DNA from: Desulfobacula sp.
GTDB lineage: Bacteria > Desulfobacterota > Desulfobacteria > Desulfobacterales > Desulfobacteraceae
Direction of reading: 5' to 3'
NCBI GenBank assembly: GCA_013792075.1
Contig: VMSR01000095.1
Coordinates: forward strand, 23,463 to 87,462
Length of the DNA: 64,000 nt
Part shown: positions 33,029 through 41,682 of the stretch, in pieces
Numbering within the stretch: position 1 is the stretch's first letter
How the letters are laid out: the number at the start of each line of letters is the position of its first letter
Translations under genes and position numbers: made by a program
The notes under the pieces: model-generated
What the model was told of the DNA's origin: nothing
The model's input: only the letters and a program-made list of their open reading frames with translations
Databases searched by the model: none

Positions 33029-33149
33029 AGTCCAGAACAATCGTATAAACACCCTTTAAAAAATATACTTGACCAATGTCTGGGGTGTGATGACAGTGAA
33101 TCGGCAAAGGGAGTTTTCAAAATTCTGTGTCATCGGTTAAGCATTACAA
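33029..33149 (+). pseudogene. remnant of a second PP2C gene
   Basis: Bases 33029-33104 match 32386-32461 of the phosphatase gene with few differences; the predicted peptide SPEQSYKHPLKNILDQCLG mirrors SPEQAYKHPLKNMLDQCLG of the intact protein. Beyond the end of the match the reading frame goes on (GVFKIL versus GIFQIK). Protein-level conservation despite base changes means an old second copy, now cut off. Confidence 0.6.
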
Positions 33150-33164
33150 GTTGCCTGGCCGATT

Positions 33165-33274
33165 AGCGGAAGTGGAAGTCAGGCCCTGAGAATGGGCGCA
33201 ACAAACACTGCTCGTCGGAAGGGGTTGGCTTCCGCTGGAGCGGGTCCACCATAAAACAAAATCGCTCTGAGCGA
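33165..33274. repeat. inverted repeats in the gene-poor stretch before ynfA
   Basis: AGCGGAAG (33165-33172) pairs with CTTCCGCT (33229-33236), and TCGCT-CTG-AGCGA (33262-33274) is a compact hairpin that could act as a terminator for the minus strand. The sequence between is more GC-rich than its surroundings. No gene is seen here, and the stretch may derive from a mobile element. Confidence 0.4.
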
Positions 33275-33290
33275 CAAAACAAATCATTTT

Positions 33291-33629
33291 TTAGCTCCTC
33301 GGCCAATACATTATTACTGTAACTCCAATTAATGCAATAAAACCACCGATCAAATCAAATTTATCTGGTTTGATGCCATCTATTCCCCATCCCCATATAA
33401 TGGATAAGACAATAAAAACACCACCATAAGCAGCATAAACTCGACCAAAATTAGCTGGCTGTAATGTAGGAATGATACCGTAGGCAATCAGTACAATTGC
33501 CCCGATGATTGCATAACTTAATGGTTTTCCTTCCCGTATCCAAAGCCAGATCAGATACCCTCCTCCTATTTCAAACAAGCCTGCAATTAAAAAATAGAAT
33601 ATGGATTTTGCAATTGTTAAGGTTTCCAT
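33291..33629 (-). CDS. ynfA: YnfA/UPF0060-family membrane protein
   Basis: 112 residues from ATG 33629; the upstream extension in the frame lacks a hydrophobic start. It has four membrane spans with [40 protein letters not shown] and [21 protein letters not shown], all conserved in the UPF0060 family (related to small multidrug resistance transporters). The length of 112 agrees with the family's usual 105-110. The physiological substrate is not established. Confidence 0.92.
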   Translation of the reverse strand: METLTIAKSIFYFLIAGLFEIGGGYLIWLWIREGKPLSYAIIGAIVLIAYGIIPTLQPANFGRVYAAYGGVFIVLSIIWGWGIDGIKPDKFDLIGGFIALIGVTVIMYWPRS

Positions 33630-33878
33630 TCTTAGTGTTGTTTTAATACCTAATCTAAAATGATTATGAGAATAATATTTCGATTGCCGTGGACAGACCA
33701 ATCAAATCATCATCAATACAATGTTAATCATGTTGCACATTTATAATAACCAGCTACAAGCAGCAAATATATCTCAAATTTTCAACCCTTTATCAAGTCT
33801 ACCTTCAAAAGAAATGGCCAATTGAGAAATCGTCAAAGACCAGTTTTGAATCGGCATTGTCCATTTCTTTAACTATAT

Positions 33879-34547
33879 TTAATGATTACACCTAACTGCC
33901 CGCACAAAACTCACAAGATTATTGTCTCCCCAGAAAATAGTTCCCTCAAAGAAATCAACCAGCCACCTCGCACCATCAGTTGCACTATCCGAACTCCACA
34001 CCCATTTTTGTTTTGAATTAAAATCAGGATGGATATACAGACTGTTCGCACTTTGTTCCTGGCTTAAAATGGTTATAAGTTCATGCAATGTTGGCATCCG
34101 CCAGTCATTGTGCCCGGCAATTTTATCTTCATTCAATTTTTCAATGTATTTTTTTACGCCGGTATAAGGCATAAGATCGTTTGAGCCTGATTGTTGCCAC
34201 ATAAGACCGGTGATTTTATCTGTAACGGTACCACCATTGCCTCTTGTATATTTCTGCGTGAAAAATTTTATAGGACGTCCGTAATTGGTTAAACCCAACT
34301 CGGCCTTAATGTTTTTTTTAGAAATAGTTGCGGGCTGCTTTCGTATAGGGCAGAAGGTCTGGTTTATCTGTTGTGAATCAATCAAAATTTCATTTGTAGA
34401 AAATCTTTGATCAATAATTTGCCATAAAATTAGAGCAATAGTAAAAAACAATAATACTTTAATTGAATTTTTCACAAGGAATATTTGTTCCCGGATGTGA
34501 CCACCCATGGTGGATTTATTCAAGCATTCACTAACATGGACTCCCAT
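33879..34547 (-). CDS. DUF1566-domain membrane-anchored protein
   Basis: 222 residues, an N-terminal membrane segment (about residues 30-44, VLLFFTIALILW) and a C-terminal DUF1566 (Lcl-like) domain: GTVTDKITGLMWQQ, NDWRMPTLHELITIL, VWSSDSATDGARWLVDF and FVRAVRC. DUF1566 domains are small C-type-lectin-like folds found in secreted bacterial proteins and are often associated with redox or surface functions. ATG 34547 or a downstream ATG at about 34505 are both possible starts. Confidence 0.8.
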   Translation of the reverse strand: MGVHVSECLNKSTMGGHIREQIFLVKNSIKVLLFFTIALILWQIIDQRFSTNEILIDSQQINQTFCPIRKQPATISKKNIKAELGLTNYGRPIKFFTQKYTRGNGGTVTDKITGLMWQQSGSNDLMPYTGVKKYIEKLNEDKIAGHNDWRMPTLHELITILSQEQSANSLYIHPDFNSKQKWVWSSDSATDGARWLVDFFEGTIFWGDNNLVSFVRAVRCNH

Positions 34548-34575
34548 GGCTTAAAAAAAGTTCCATAAACTACAA

Positions 34576-35046
34576 TTAAATTGTCTTGGCGTAGTCAGAA
34601 AAGGACATTTTTTGATAGCTGTCAGTATGGATAAATTTAATCATTTTTAGAAAGATTTCCGGTTCAACATATCCCGATATTCCATCAATCTTATTGGAAT
34701 CAGATCCTAAAAAGAAGAATGCAGGCACGCCTCGAACACCGAATTTTTTGGCAAGTTTTTTTTCAATGTCGGAATTTGCGGAAATATTAATATAATTATC
34801 ATTTAAGTAGGTAACCACTTTTTGATTTTTAAAAGTTGTTTTTTCCAACAGTTTGCAGTACTTGCACCAATCCGCATGAAAATATAATAAAATTTTTTTG
34901 TTCTGTTTCCTGGCCTGCGACAACCCTTCATCATATTTGTTCCATTTTATCTCATCAATGGCCATGGCTTCGGTGTTCAGGCCGATAAATCCCGTCATAA
35001 ATATAAAAAGATAAAGTGTCAGTTTAAAAACAAGGTTTTTCTTCAT
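34576..35046 (-). CDS. periplasmic thioredoxin-fold protein
   Basis: 156 residues from ATG 35046 (GGATTTGATA precedes; an earlier in-frame TTG is less likely). The N-terminal hydrophobic segment LTLYLFIFMTGFIGLN is a signal peptide. The thioredoxin fold contains the redox pair CKYC in LYFHADWCKYCKLLEK and a cis-Pro motif GVRGVPAFFFLG, of the DsbD-gamma/thioredoxin_7 type. A role in disulfide exchange with the DUF1573 protein upstream, or in cytochrome maturation, is plausible. Confidence 0.87.
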   Translation of the reverse strand: MKKNLVFKLTLYLFIFMTGFIGLNTEAMAIDEIKWNKYDEGLSQARKQNKKILLYFHADWCKYCKLLEKTTFKNQKVVTYLNDNYINISANSDIEKKLAKKFGVRGVPAFFFLGSDSNKIDGISGYVEPEIFLKMIKFIHTDSYQKMSFSDYAKTI

Positions 35047-35070
35047 TATCAAATCCTATAACGTGTAATG

Positions 35071-35104
35071 GGGGGAATTATCATATAATAATTCCCCCTT
35101 TTTT
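35071..35104. terminator. hairpin between the thioredoxin and DUF1573 genes
   Basis: GGGGGAATTAT pairs with ATAATTCCCCC, followed by a T-run on the plus strand only. As both neighbours lie on the minus strand, it is either a processing hairpin for them or a terminator for antisense transcription. Confidence 0.55.
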
Positions 35105-35141
35105 AAAGAAACTCACTTCAAACAGATAGAATCTGACTTAG

Positions 35142-35864
35142 CTAATCAGCTTTAGGTTTCTCCCGAATAAGGCCATTGATATTTAATGTGATCTTGGGCT
35201 TGATTTTGCTGTCTGTCACCAGTTCGATCACTTCATTGTAGTATCCCTTATCTTTCTTTAAATTCTTAAATTCAATTTCATATTCTGTTTTATCAGATGT
35301 GTTTATTTTCTTGAGTTGATAGCTGAAATTTGATTTTTCAACTGCAAGGATATCCAGAATTTTGAATGGGTATTCTTCTTCAGGTATTATCTTTGCTGTC
35401 ATTTGAAGCTCCTGCCCTTCAATGCCGACCAAACTAATTCTTTCCGGGATAATTGTAACAAATTTTGTTACGTTCCCTGCAATCGTCAAATGTATTTTGG
35501 GATTCATTTCATCATTGGTCAGTACGGTGATTTTTTTCTTAAGCAATTTACCGCCTGAACCATCAGTTTTAACTTTTATATAAATTTTTCCTTCTTCACC
35601 GGAAGGAATTTGCTTCGGATAAGAAGCGGCTGTGCACCCTCAGGTGGTTTCTACTTTTTCAATTTTTAAAAGAGCATCCCCCTTGTTTTTTACGACAAAT
35701 TCATGAGTAACCTCTGTGCCGTCAAGGACAGGCGAAAATTGATAATCAGGATTAGATATAACTGCACTGGGTTTGTTTTGAGTCGTCTTTTCTTCCGCAA
35801 CCACTACATTGCATAAAATAAAAATACTGCAAAAGACCAAAAGCAGTTTTAAAAATTGTCTCAT
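35142..35864 (-). CDS. DUF1573 protein, candidate selenoprotein
   Basis: Reading through the TGA at 35642-35640 gives a 240-residue exported protein (signal peptide FLKLLLVFCSIFILCNVVVA). The start ATG 35864 has an AGGAGG 12 bases upstream. DUF1573 domains carry a conserved CGCT motif after LKI.KV.; here the reading is LLKIEKVETT-TGA-GCTAAS, so the TGA stands exactly for the first Cys of CGCT. Downstream the frame continues with PSGEEGKIYIKV and KKKITVLTNDEMNPKIHLTI, also typical. A bare nonsense mutation would need to strike precisely this codon. A hairpin follows the TGA. The protein is probably periplasmic and redox-linked. Confidence 0.82.
35612..35627 (-). promoter_or_regulatory. candidate SECIS-type stem-loop of the DUF1573 gene
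   Basis: On the minus strand, 12 bases after the TGA, GCTTC and GAAGC pair around TTATCC. The distance agrees with that of the upper stem in E. coli-type SECIS elements (about 11 bases), but the loop does not clearly reproduce the GGUC-type apical sequence. Confidence 0.45.
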
Positions 35865-35890
35865 TAAAAAAATACCTCCTTAATATAAAT

Positions 35891-37891
35891 TTATTTTAAA
35901 ATTCTAGACGAATTCAATATCGCAAGCAATGCCACACCCACATCCGCAAAGACTGCCTCCCACATCGTGACGAACCCAAATGCGCCCAGGGTAAGGAATG
36001 CGCCCTTTACTCCCAAAGCAAACACTATATTTTGCCAGACGACAACTTTGGTTTTACGTGCAATCGAAACAGCCAATGGGATTTTTGACGGATCATCACT
36101 CATCAAAACGATATCTGCAGCATCTATGGCTGCATCAGATCCTAAGGCCCCCATTGCAATCCCGATATCTGACCGTATCAGTGCCGGAGCGTCATTAATT
36201 CCGTCCCCGACAAAGGCGGTCAACTTTTTTGAATTTTTGTTTTCCATTAATACTTTTTCAAGTTTTTCCACCTTCTGCTGTGGTAAAAGATCTGCATAAT
36301 ATTCTTCTATACCCAGTTTCTGGGCTACGGACTTCCCTACTTTTTCAGCATCACCGGTAAGCATTATTTGCCGCGTTATTCCGGATTTTTTTAATGCTTT
36401 AATCGCTTGTTCTGAATCATGCTTTATTTCGTCGGATAGCACTATATAACCTGCGTAAACGGAATCAATTGCCACATGCACAATTGTTCCGTTCACATCT
36501 GCACCGGTATGTGTAATCTGTTCTAATTCAAGAATTCTTTCATTTCCCACCAACACGTTGCGGCCTTTTATTCTTGCTTTTATTCCATGACCCGCAATCT
36601 CCTGATAATCCTCGATATGGCCTTCATCAATTTTTCCTGGAAACGCCTGGAGAATAAACTGAGCAATCGGGTGCGTGGAATGGCTTTCAGCATAGGCTGC
36701 CAACTCCAGAACCTCTTTTTCCGAATATCCATTGCAGGTAACAATAGAGGTCAAACTAAAAACACCTTTGGTCAATGTTCCTGTTTTATCCCAAATAATT
36801 GTCCCAAGATGATTGAGGCCTTCAAGAAAATTTGAACCTTTTACTAGAATGCCCTGTTTCGATGCAGCCCCGATCCCCCCAAAAAAGCCCAATGGTATGG
36901 ATATTACAAGGGCACACGGACAGGAAATGACCAAAAAGATGAGCGCTTTATAAATCCATTCTGAAAGTGTCTCCTGGTGTGCAAATAACGGTGTTAATGC
37001 CTGGATGTTGTAGAGCATGACCGGCACGATAGCGATGAGAACGGCTCCGAATACAACTGTAGGCGTATAATATTTAGCAAATTTGGTAATGAATTTTTCA
37101 GTGGATGCTTTCTTTTCAGATGCATTTTCAACTAGATCAAGAATCTTTGATATGGTAGAGTCGCTAAATTTTTTAGTTACCCGGACAGTTAGTAGCCCTG
37201 TTTTATTGATCATTCCGGAAAGCACTTCTTCATCTTTTTTTATGCTCCGGGGGACTGATTCTCCAGTCAGGGCCGAGGTGTCCAACATAGAGTTGCCCAG
37301 CACCACAACACCATCTAATGGGACTCGCTCACCAGGTTTTACAATAATGATGTCACCAATGTTTACTTCATCCGGATCAACGCGTTTAGAATCACTGCCC
37401 GATTTAATATTCGCATAATCCGGTCGGATCTCAAGCAAAGACTTGATGGATCGACGGGATCGATTTAATGCAAAATCCTGAAACATTTCACCCACTTTAA
37501 AAAACAACATCACAGCCACGGCTTCAGGGAATTCTTTGATTGCAAATGCCCCCAATGTGGCAATGGTCATCAAAAAAAATTCATCGAATATCTGGCCGCG
37601 TAGGATGTTTTTTATGGCGGAAAGAAGCACATCCCAAGCAATTAAAAGATAGCTTGCAAAAAACAAAATAAAACTTATCCAAACAGGCAAATCAAGAACC
37701 AGGGCTGCAACATAAATCCCGCACCCGGGCCCTAATTTCATGATCTGTTTGGTTAAACTTAATTCATTCTCCGAGGTGCTGTGGCCATGGGTATGTCCAT
37801 GACCACAGCCACAGCCGGAATGGTTATCAGGTGCCATTTTGAATGTTTGTTCAGAGGGCTTGCTGGCTAAGTTCGTTGATTTTCCATGCAT
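35891..37891 (-). CDS. heavy-metal P1B-type ATPase (ZntA/CadA-like)
   Basis: 666 residues. Motifs: ISCPCALVISIPLGF (CPC in the membrane), IIWDKTGTLTKG (phosphorylation Asp), ESHSTHPIAQF (HP locus), AFVGDGINDAPALIRSDIG and VPLDGVVVLG. An N-terminal Cys/His-rich stretch (CGCGHGHTHGH) replaces the usual GMTCxxC domain. The pattern is that of Zn/Cd/Pb exporters. It ends a minus-strand cluster with HtrA and HflKC genes. A start at ATG 37891 is supported by a purine-rich AAAAGGTG upstream. Confidence 0.93.
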   Translation of the reverse strand: MHGKSTNLASKPSEQTFKMAPDNHSGCGCGHGHTHGHSTSENELSLTKQIMKLGPGCGIYVAALVLDLPVWISFILFFASYLLIAWDVLLSAIKNILRGQIFDEFFLMTIATLGAFAIKEFPEAVAVMLFFKVGEMFQDFALNRSRRSIKSLLEIRPDYANIKSGSDSKRVDPDEVNIGDIIIVKPGERVPLDGVVVLGNSMLDTSALTGESVPRSIKKDEEVLSGMINKTGLLTVRVTKKFSDSTISKILDLVENASEKKASTEKFITKFAKYYTPTVVFGAVLIAIVPVMLYNIQALTPLFAHQETLSEWIYKALIFLVISCPCALVISIPLGFFGGIGAASKQGILVKGSNFLEGLNHLGTIIWDKTGTLTKGVFSLTSIVTCNGYSEKEVLELAAYAESHSTHPIAQFILQAFPGKIDEGHIEDYQEIAGHGIKARIKGRNVLVGNERILELEQITHTGADVNGTIVHVAIDSVYAGYIVLSDEIKHDSEQAIKALKKSGITRQIMLTGDAEKVGKSVAQKLGIEEYYADLLPQQKVEKLEKVLMENKNSKKLTAFVGDGINDAPALIRSDIGIAMGALGSDAAIDAADIVLMSDDPSKIPLAVSIARKTKVVVWQNIVFALGVKGAFLTLGAFGFVTMWEAVFADVGVALLAILNSSRILK

Positions 37892-37915
37892 AAGTACACC
37901 TTTTGTATTTATTCC

Positions 37916-38089
37916 TTAAGAACGATCTGTCAGGAAATAATCTTTAATATGATTAGAAAGTGTTTTGGATTGTTGGGTTTCCAAATTATCACACCCACAC
38001 TTCGGACACTCGATCTGGCAATTTTGTTGGCTCGGATACAGTTTTTCAAATGAATAAAAGCATTTTTTACAAATATAAATATAAATCAT
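37916..38089 (-). CDS. 57-residue zinc-ribbon protein
   Basis: ATG 38089 behind AAAAGGAAACTTATC. The sequence IYICKKCFYSFE then CPKCGC is a CxxC...CxxC zinc ribbon resembling small FmdB-like proteins (CxxC in the first turn, CPxCGC in the second). It lies between the P-type ATPase and HtrA genes in the same direction. It may chaperone metal or regulate. It is easily missed because of its length. Confidence 0.7.
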   Translation of the reverse strand: MIYIYICKKCFYSFEKLYPSQQNCQIECPKCGCDNLETQQSKTLSNHIKDYFLTDRS

Positions 38090-38114
38090 GATAAGTTTCC
38101 TTTTTTCAGAAAGT

Positions 38115-39563
38115 CTATTTTTTTATCTCGAAGACCATCAACATCTTGTTCCTACGTTTGATAAGCATCCGGAGAGATTCATCTTTTTTGATACTGTTAA
38201 CGGCCTTGTAGTATTCCATTGTTGTGTTGATTGGGTGATTATTAATCTCTTTAATAATATCACCCGGCCACATTCCGGCGACCTCTGCTTTACTGTCTTC
38301 TTGAATTTTATTGACCAAAACACCTTCTTTTTCTATCATGTCATATTTGCTGGCATCTTCTTTCGTTATCTCAACGATTTCAATTCCAATCCAGTCTATT
38401 CCTGATTCAGACACAACCGAATCATTCCTTTTAGCTATCTGTACTGTGAGATTCTTTTCATTCCCCCCACGCAGCACTAAAAGTTCAATTTTTTTACCAA
38501 CATCAATACCGGCAATTTCTCTTGTAAGGTCTCGACTGGTTTCAATTTTTATACCATCAACCTCAATAATAATATCGTTAGGCTCAATGCCTGCTTGATC
38601 AGCAGGGTCTCCCTTAACTAGGTCTGTGACAAGTGCTCCTTTGACCCCGTTAACACCATAATATTTGGCCATATCTTCATTAAGATCCTGAATTACGACA
38701 CCAAGCCACCCCCTGGTAACCTCACCACTATCTTTTAGTTGCCCAATAATTTTTTTTGCAAGATTAACAGGAATAGCAAATCCAATTCCCTGACCGTCCC
38801 GTATAATGGCTGTATTAATCCCAACAACCTCACCTGCCATATTTAGCAACGGCCCTCCGCTGTTCCCAGGATTAATGGACGCATCGGTTTGAATAAAATC
38901 ATCATAAGGCCCGGAGCCCAGAACGCGCCCTTTCGCACTCACAATCCCCGCAGTAACCGTATGTTCCAAACCGAAGGGGCTGCCAATAGCGACGACCCAT
39001 TGACCCACATCAAGCAGGTCAGAGTCTCCAAATTCAATCGTCGGCAGGTCTGTTTCGGTTTCTATTTTGATAAGAGCAAGGTCTGTTTTGGGATCTCGCC
39101 CAAGAATTCTGGCTTCAAACTCTTTTCCATCATTCATCGTCACCCGGATTTCATCGGCATTATCCACAACATGATTGTTGGTTACAATATAACCTTTTTT
39201 ATCAATGATAAACCCTGATCCCAGGCTTGGTTGCTTAAATTCCCTTTGGGGGCCTCCATTATAAAATCGGTTATAAAATTCATTTCTTGGGTCATTTTCT
39301 TGGTTGGGGCCATTAAAAAAATGGCGGAAAACAGGACCTCCTCCCTGTATGGTTTTGACGGTTCGAATATTTATCACTGCAGGACTTGCTTCTTTGGCAA
39401 GACTGCTGAAGCTTTCGGGTATGGTCGGTGCTATGGTTGATTTGGCTATTGCACGGGGTATCCAAAAGAAGCTCGACAAAACCAATATCAAGAATAAAGT
39501 TGCTGCCGAAATAATAAATTTATCTGTAAATGTTCTTGTATCAGTGGCTGCTGTTATTTTCAT
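38115..39563 (-). CDS. HtrA/DegQ-family serine protease
   Basis: 482 residues from ATG 39563 (GAGAGGTCTACAC precedes; the in-frame upstream codons lack a signal). N-terminal membrane/signal segment, then a protease domain with YIVTNNHVVDNADEI (His), KTDLALIKIE (Asp) and SINPGNSGGPLLN (Ser). Two PDZ domains follow (GWLGVVIQDLNEDMA and onwards; WIGIEIVEITKEDA and onwards). It degrades or refolds misfolded periplasmic proteins. With HflK, HflC and the foldase upstream in the same direction it makes an envelope quality-control cluster, probably controlled by the divergent two-component system at 45 kb. Confidence 0.94.
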   Translation of the reverse strand: MKITAATDTRTFTDKFIISAATLFLILVLSSFFWIPRAIAKSTIAPTIPESFSSLAKEASPAVINIRTVKTIQGGGPVFRHFFNGPNQENDPRNEFYNRFYNGGPQREFKQPSLGSGFIIDKKGYIVTNNHVVDNADEIRVTMNDGKEFEARILGRDPKTDLALIKIETETDLPTIEFGDSDLLDVGQWVVAIGSPFGLEHTVTAGIVSAKGRVLGSGPYDDFIQTDASINPGNSGGPLLNMAGEVVGINTAIIRDGQGIGFAIPVNLAKKIIGQLKDSGEVTRGWLGVVIQDLNEDMAKYYGVNGVKGALVTDLVKGDPADQAGIEPNDIIIEVDGIKIETSRDLTREIAGIDVGKKIELLVLRGGNEKNLTVQIAKRNDSVVSESGIDWIGIEIVEITKEDASKYDMIEKEGVLVNKIQEDSKAEVAGMWPGDIIKEINNHPINTTMEYYKAVNSIKKDESLRMLIKRRNKMLMVFEIKK

Positions 39564-39617
39564 GTGTAGACCTCTCATCTCTTTATTTGTTTTCAATGAA
39601 TCCAATTGTATATGAAT

Positions 39618-40772
39618 CTATTCACCCTCAAAAAATTTGAGGTTTACTTTTTGGCCGTCTTCAACATTAACCATGTATTTTTTTACACGGCCCATTACTT
39701 TTTCCATGGTTTCCATATGCAGCCGATATCGGGTTTCATTTTCCGGATACATTTTTTTATCTTTTTCATACTCAGTTAACATTTTCTCAAACCTGACTGC
39801 TTCTCCTCCTGCCCGGTTCATGACATCTTCTTTATACGCTTCTGCATTTCTAAATTGTCTGTTTGCCTCACCACGAGCCTGTGGAATTACCGTATTTTGG
39901 TAGCCTAAAGCTTCATTTATTGTTTTTTCCTTATCCTGCTTTGCATTGGAAACATCCCTGAAGGCTTCAGCCACATCTTGTGGCGGATATACTTTGTTAA
40001 GTGTGATCCCTACAAGTTCCAGCCCTTGTTGGTATTTATCCAATATTTCTTGAGTTTTCGCTCGGATCAAGCTTTGCAAATGCTCTTTTCCAACCGTCAA
40101 AATTTCATCCACTTTCATACTGCCCCCAATTTCTGTAATTGCACTTCGGATTATCTCATTTACCAGAAGATATGAGGGGTAGTTCACATTATATAGATAC
40201 GCTTGGGCATCTTTGATGCGATATTGTGCCACAGCCTGGATATCTATGATGTTTTCGTCTCCAGTAAGAAACTGGACAATTTCCGGTGAAGAGTGAATGG
40301 ATTTATGCTCCGGCAGCATTATCCCAATACCCTCTCGACGAATGGTGGATACATTAACAATATCTGATTTTGCAATTGGCCAGGGAAGACGATAATGAAT
40401 TCCTTCACCAACACTGGTATTTGTTATTTTCCCGAACAGTTTCACCACGGCTATTTCTCCGGGATTGACAATATAAAGCCCGGTAAGAAAATAAAAAAGA
40501 ATCAGCAACCCAGCCAGGGAAAGGCCCAATACTTTTAGATTCAAGTGGGAAAAAGCCTGACGGATATCAGTTGCTGCACTATTCTCTTTTGCATCTGTTT
40601 GAGATGTTTGAGTAAAAAACCCTGGTATGGTTTTTAAAATTTGACCAACCCCTGAAAGAGTCTCTCTACTTTTTTGCATCAAGGTAAAAACAAATTCTCC
40701 AAATTTAATAGTTTCCTTGTGTTCATTTGGAAGATCACTAACCTTTCCTGGTAAATCTTTTTCTTCTTCCAT
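39618..40772 (-). CDS. hflK: HflK-type SPFH/band 7 protein
   Basis: 384 residues. An N-terminal polar region leads to a membrane span (about 95-117, LKVLGLSLAGLLILFYFLTG) and a band-7 domain: PGEIAVVKLFGKI, GIHYRLPWPI, VQFLTGDENIIDIQAVAQY. A C-terminal coiled coil begins QGLELVGITLNKVYPPQDVA. HflK with HflC forms a large cage on FtsH, modulating its proteolysis. HflC is immediately upstream (30 bases). Confidence 0.92.
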   Translation of the reverse strand: MEEEKDLPGKVSDLPNEHKETIKFGEFVFTLMQKSRETLSGVGQILKTIPGFFTQTSQTDAKENSAATDIRQAFSHLNLKVLGLSLAGLLILFYFLTGLYIVNPGEIAVVKLFGKITNTSVGEGIHYRLPWPIAKSDIVNVSTIRREGIGIMLPEHKSIHSSPEIVQFLTGDENIIDIQAVAQYRIKDAQAYLYNVNYPSYLLVNEIIRSAITEIGGSMKVDEILTVGKEHLQSLIRAKTQEILDKYQQGLELVGITLNKVYPPQDVAEAFRDVSNAKQDKEKTINEALGYQNTVIPQARGEANRQFRNAEAYKEDVMNRAGGEAVRFEKMLTEYEKDKKMYPENETRYRLHMETMEKVMGRVKKYMVNVEDGQKVNLKFFEGE

Positions 40773-40802
40773 GATTTTACTATCCTCCTTAATACAGATG
40801 GA

Positions 40803-41681
40803 CTATTTTTTTGGACTTGCAAAATATTTAAGGATATCAGCATCTGTCGGTAAAATAGCAGTGGTTTTATTGTCAATGAATTTTTCATATGCTTGAAGAG
40901 ACCGTAAAAACTCATAAAATTCCGGATCTTTTTGAAAGGCATCAGCATAAATTCTGATGGCCTGGGCATCACCTTCTCCTTTAAGTTTTTGTTCAGTTTC
41001 ATATGCTTTTGAAAGTATAATTGTTTTTTCTTTATCAGCTTGAGCCCTTATCTTTGATGCCTCTTCAGTGCCTTCTGACCTATATTTCCGGGCGATCTTT
41101 TCCCTTTCTGCTCTCATTCTTTGGAATACGCTCAGCATATTTTTCTCTGGAAAACTCAAGACCTTAACCCTGACATCGACCACTGAGATTCCATATTCTT
41201 TTACCTTGTCATTGGCATTACGGGTTATGATGTCCATCATTTCAATTAATTTCATATTATTTTTATCTATTGTAACCAAAGAGGTAAGGTCATATTTACC
41301 AAAGGCGACCCCAAGTTCTGAAGATACAATGTCACTTAATCTTGCTTGTGCACCAGGGACATCTTTAACGGTTTTCAAAAACTCAACCGGTTTGATTATT
41401 TTCCAGGCAGGGTAGAATTCAACTACTATGTTTTTTTTATCTTTGGTCAAAAACTCTGCTTTATTCGGCAAAAAAACTGCCAGCCGGTTATCAAATCGCT
41501 GAATGCTCTGGATCGGATCAGGCAGTTTCCAATTTAAACCAGGATCGGTGACCGCCCGTACCGGTTTACCAAACTGGGTAACAACAACATATTCGGTTAA
41601 ATCAACTTGAAAGAATATCAGGTTAACAGCACCAAACCCCACAATCACTAGGCTGATCAGTAATATTTTTCTTATACTCAT
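40803..41681 (-). CDS. hflC: HflC-type SPFH/band 7 protein
   Basis: 292 residues with an N-terminal membrane segment ILLISLVIVGFGAVNLIFF and a band-7 domain: VVVTQFGKPVRAVTDPGLN, DIVSSELGVAFG, VVDVRVKVLSFPEKNM. The C-terminal region has coiled coils IRAQADKEKTIILS and AIRIYADAFQKDPEFYEFLRSL, which is the typical end of HflC. Its start is two bases from the stop of the CDF-HflK fusion gene upstream. Confidence 0.93.
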   Translation of the reverse strand: MSIRKILLISLVIVGFGAVNLIFFQVDLTEYVVVTQFGKPVRAVTDPGLNWKLPDPIQSIQRFDNRLAVFLPNKAEFLTKDKKNIVVEFYPAWKIIKPVEFLKTVKDVPGAQARLSDIVSSELGVAFGKYDLTSLVTIDKNNMKLIEMMDIITRNANDKVKEYGISVVDVRVKVLSFPEKNMLSVFQRMRAEREKIARKYRSEGTEEASKIRAQADKEKTIILSKAYETEQKLKGEGDAQAIRIYADAFQKDPEFYEFLRSLQAYEKFIDNKTTAILPTDADILKYFASPKK

Positions 41682-41682
41682 T

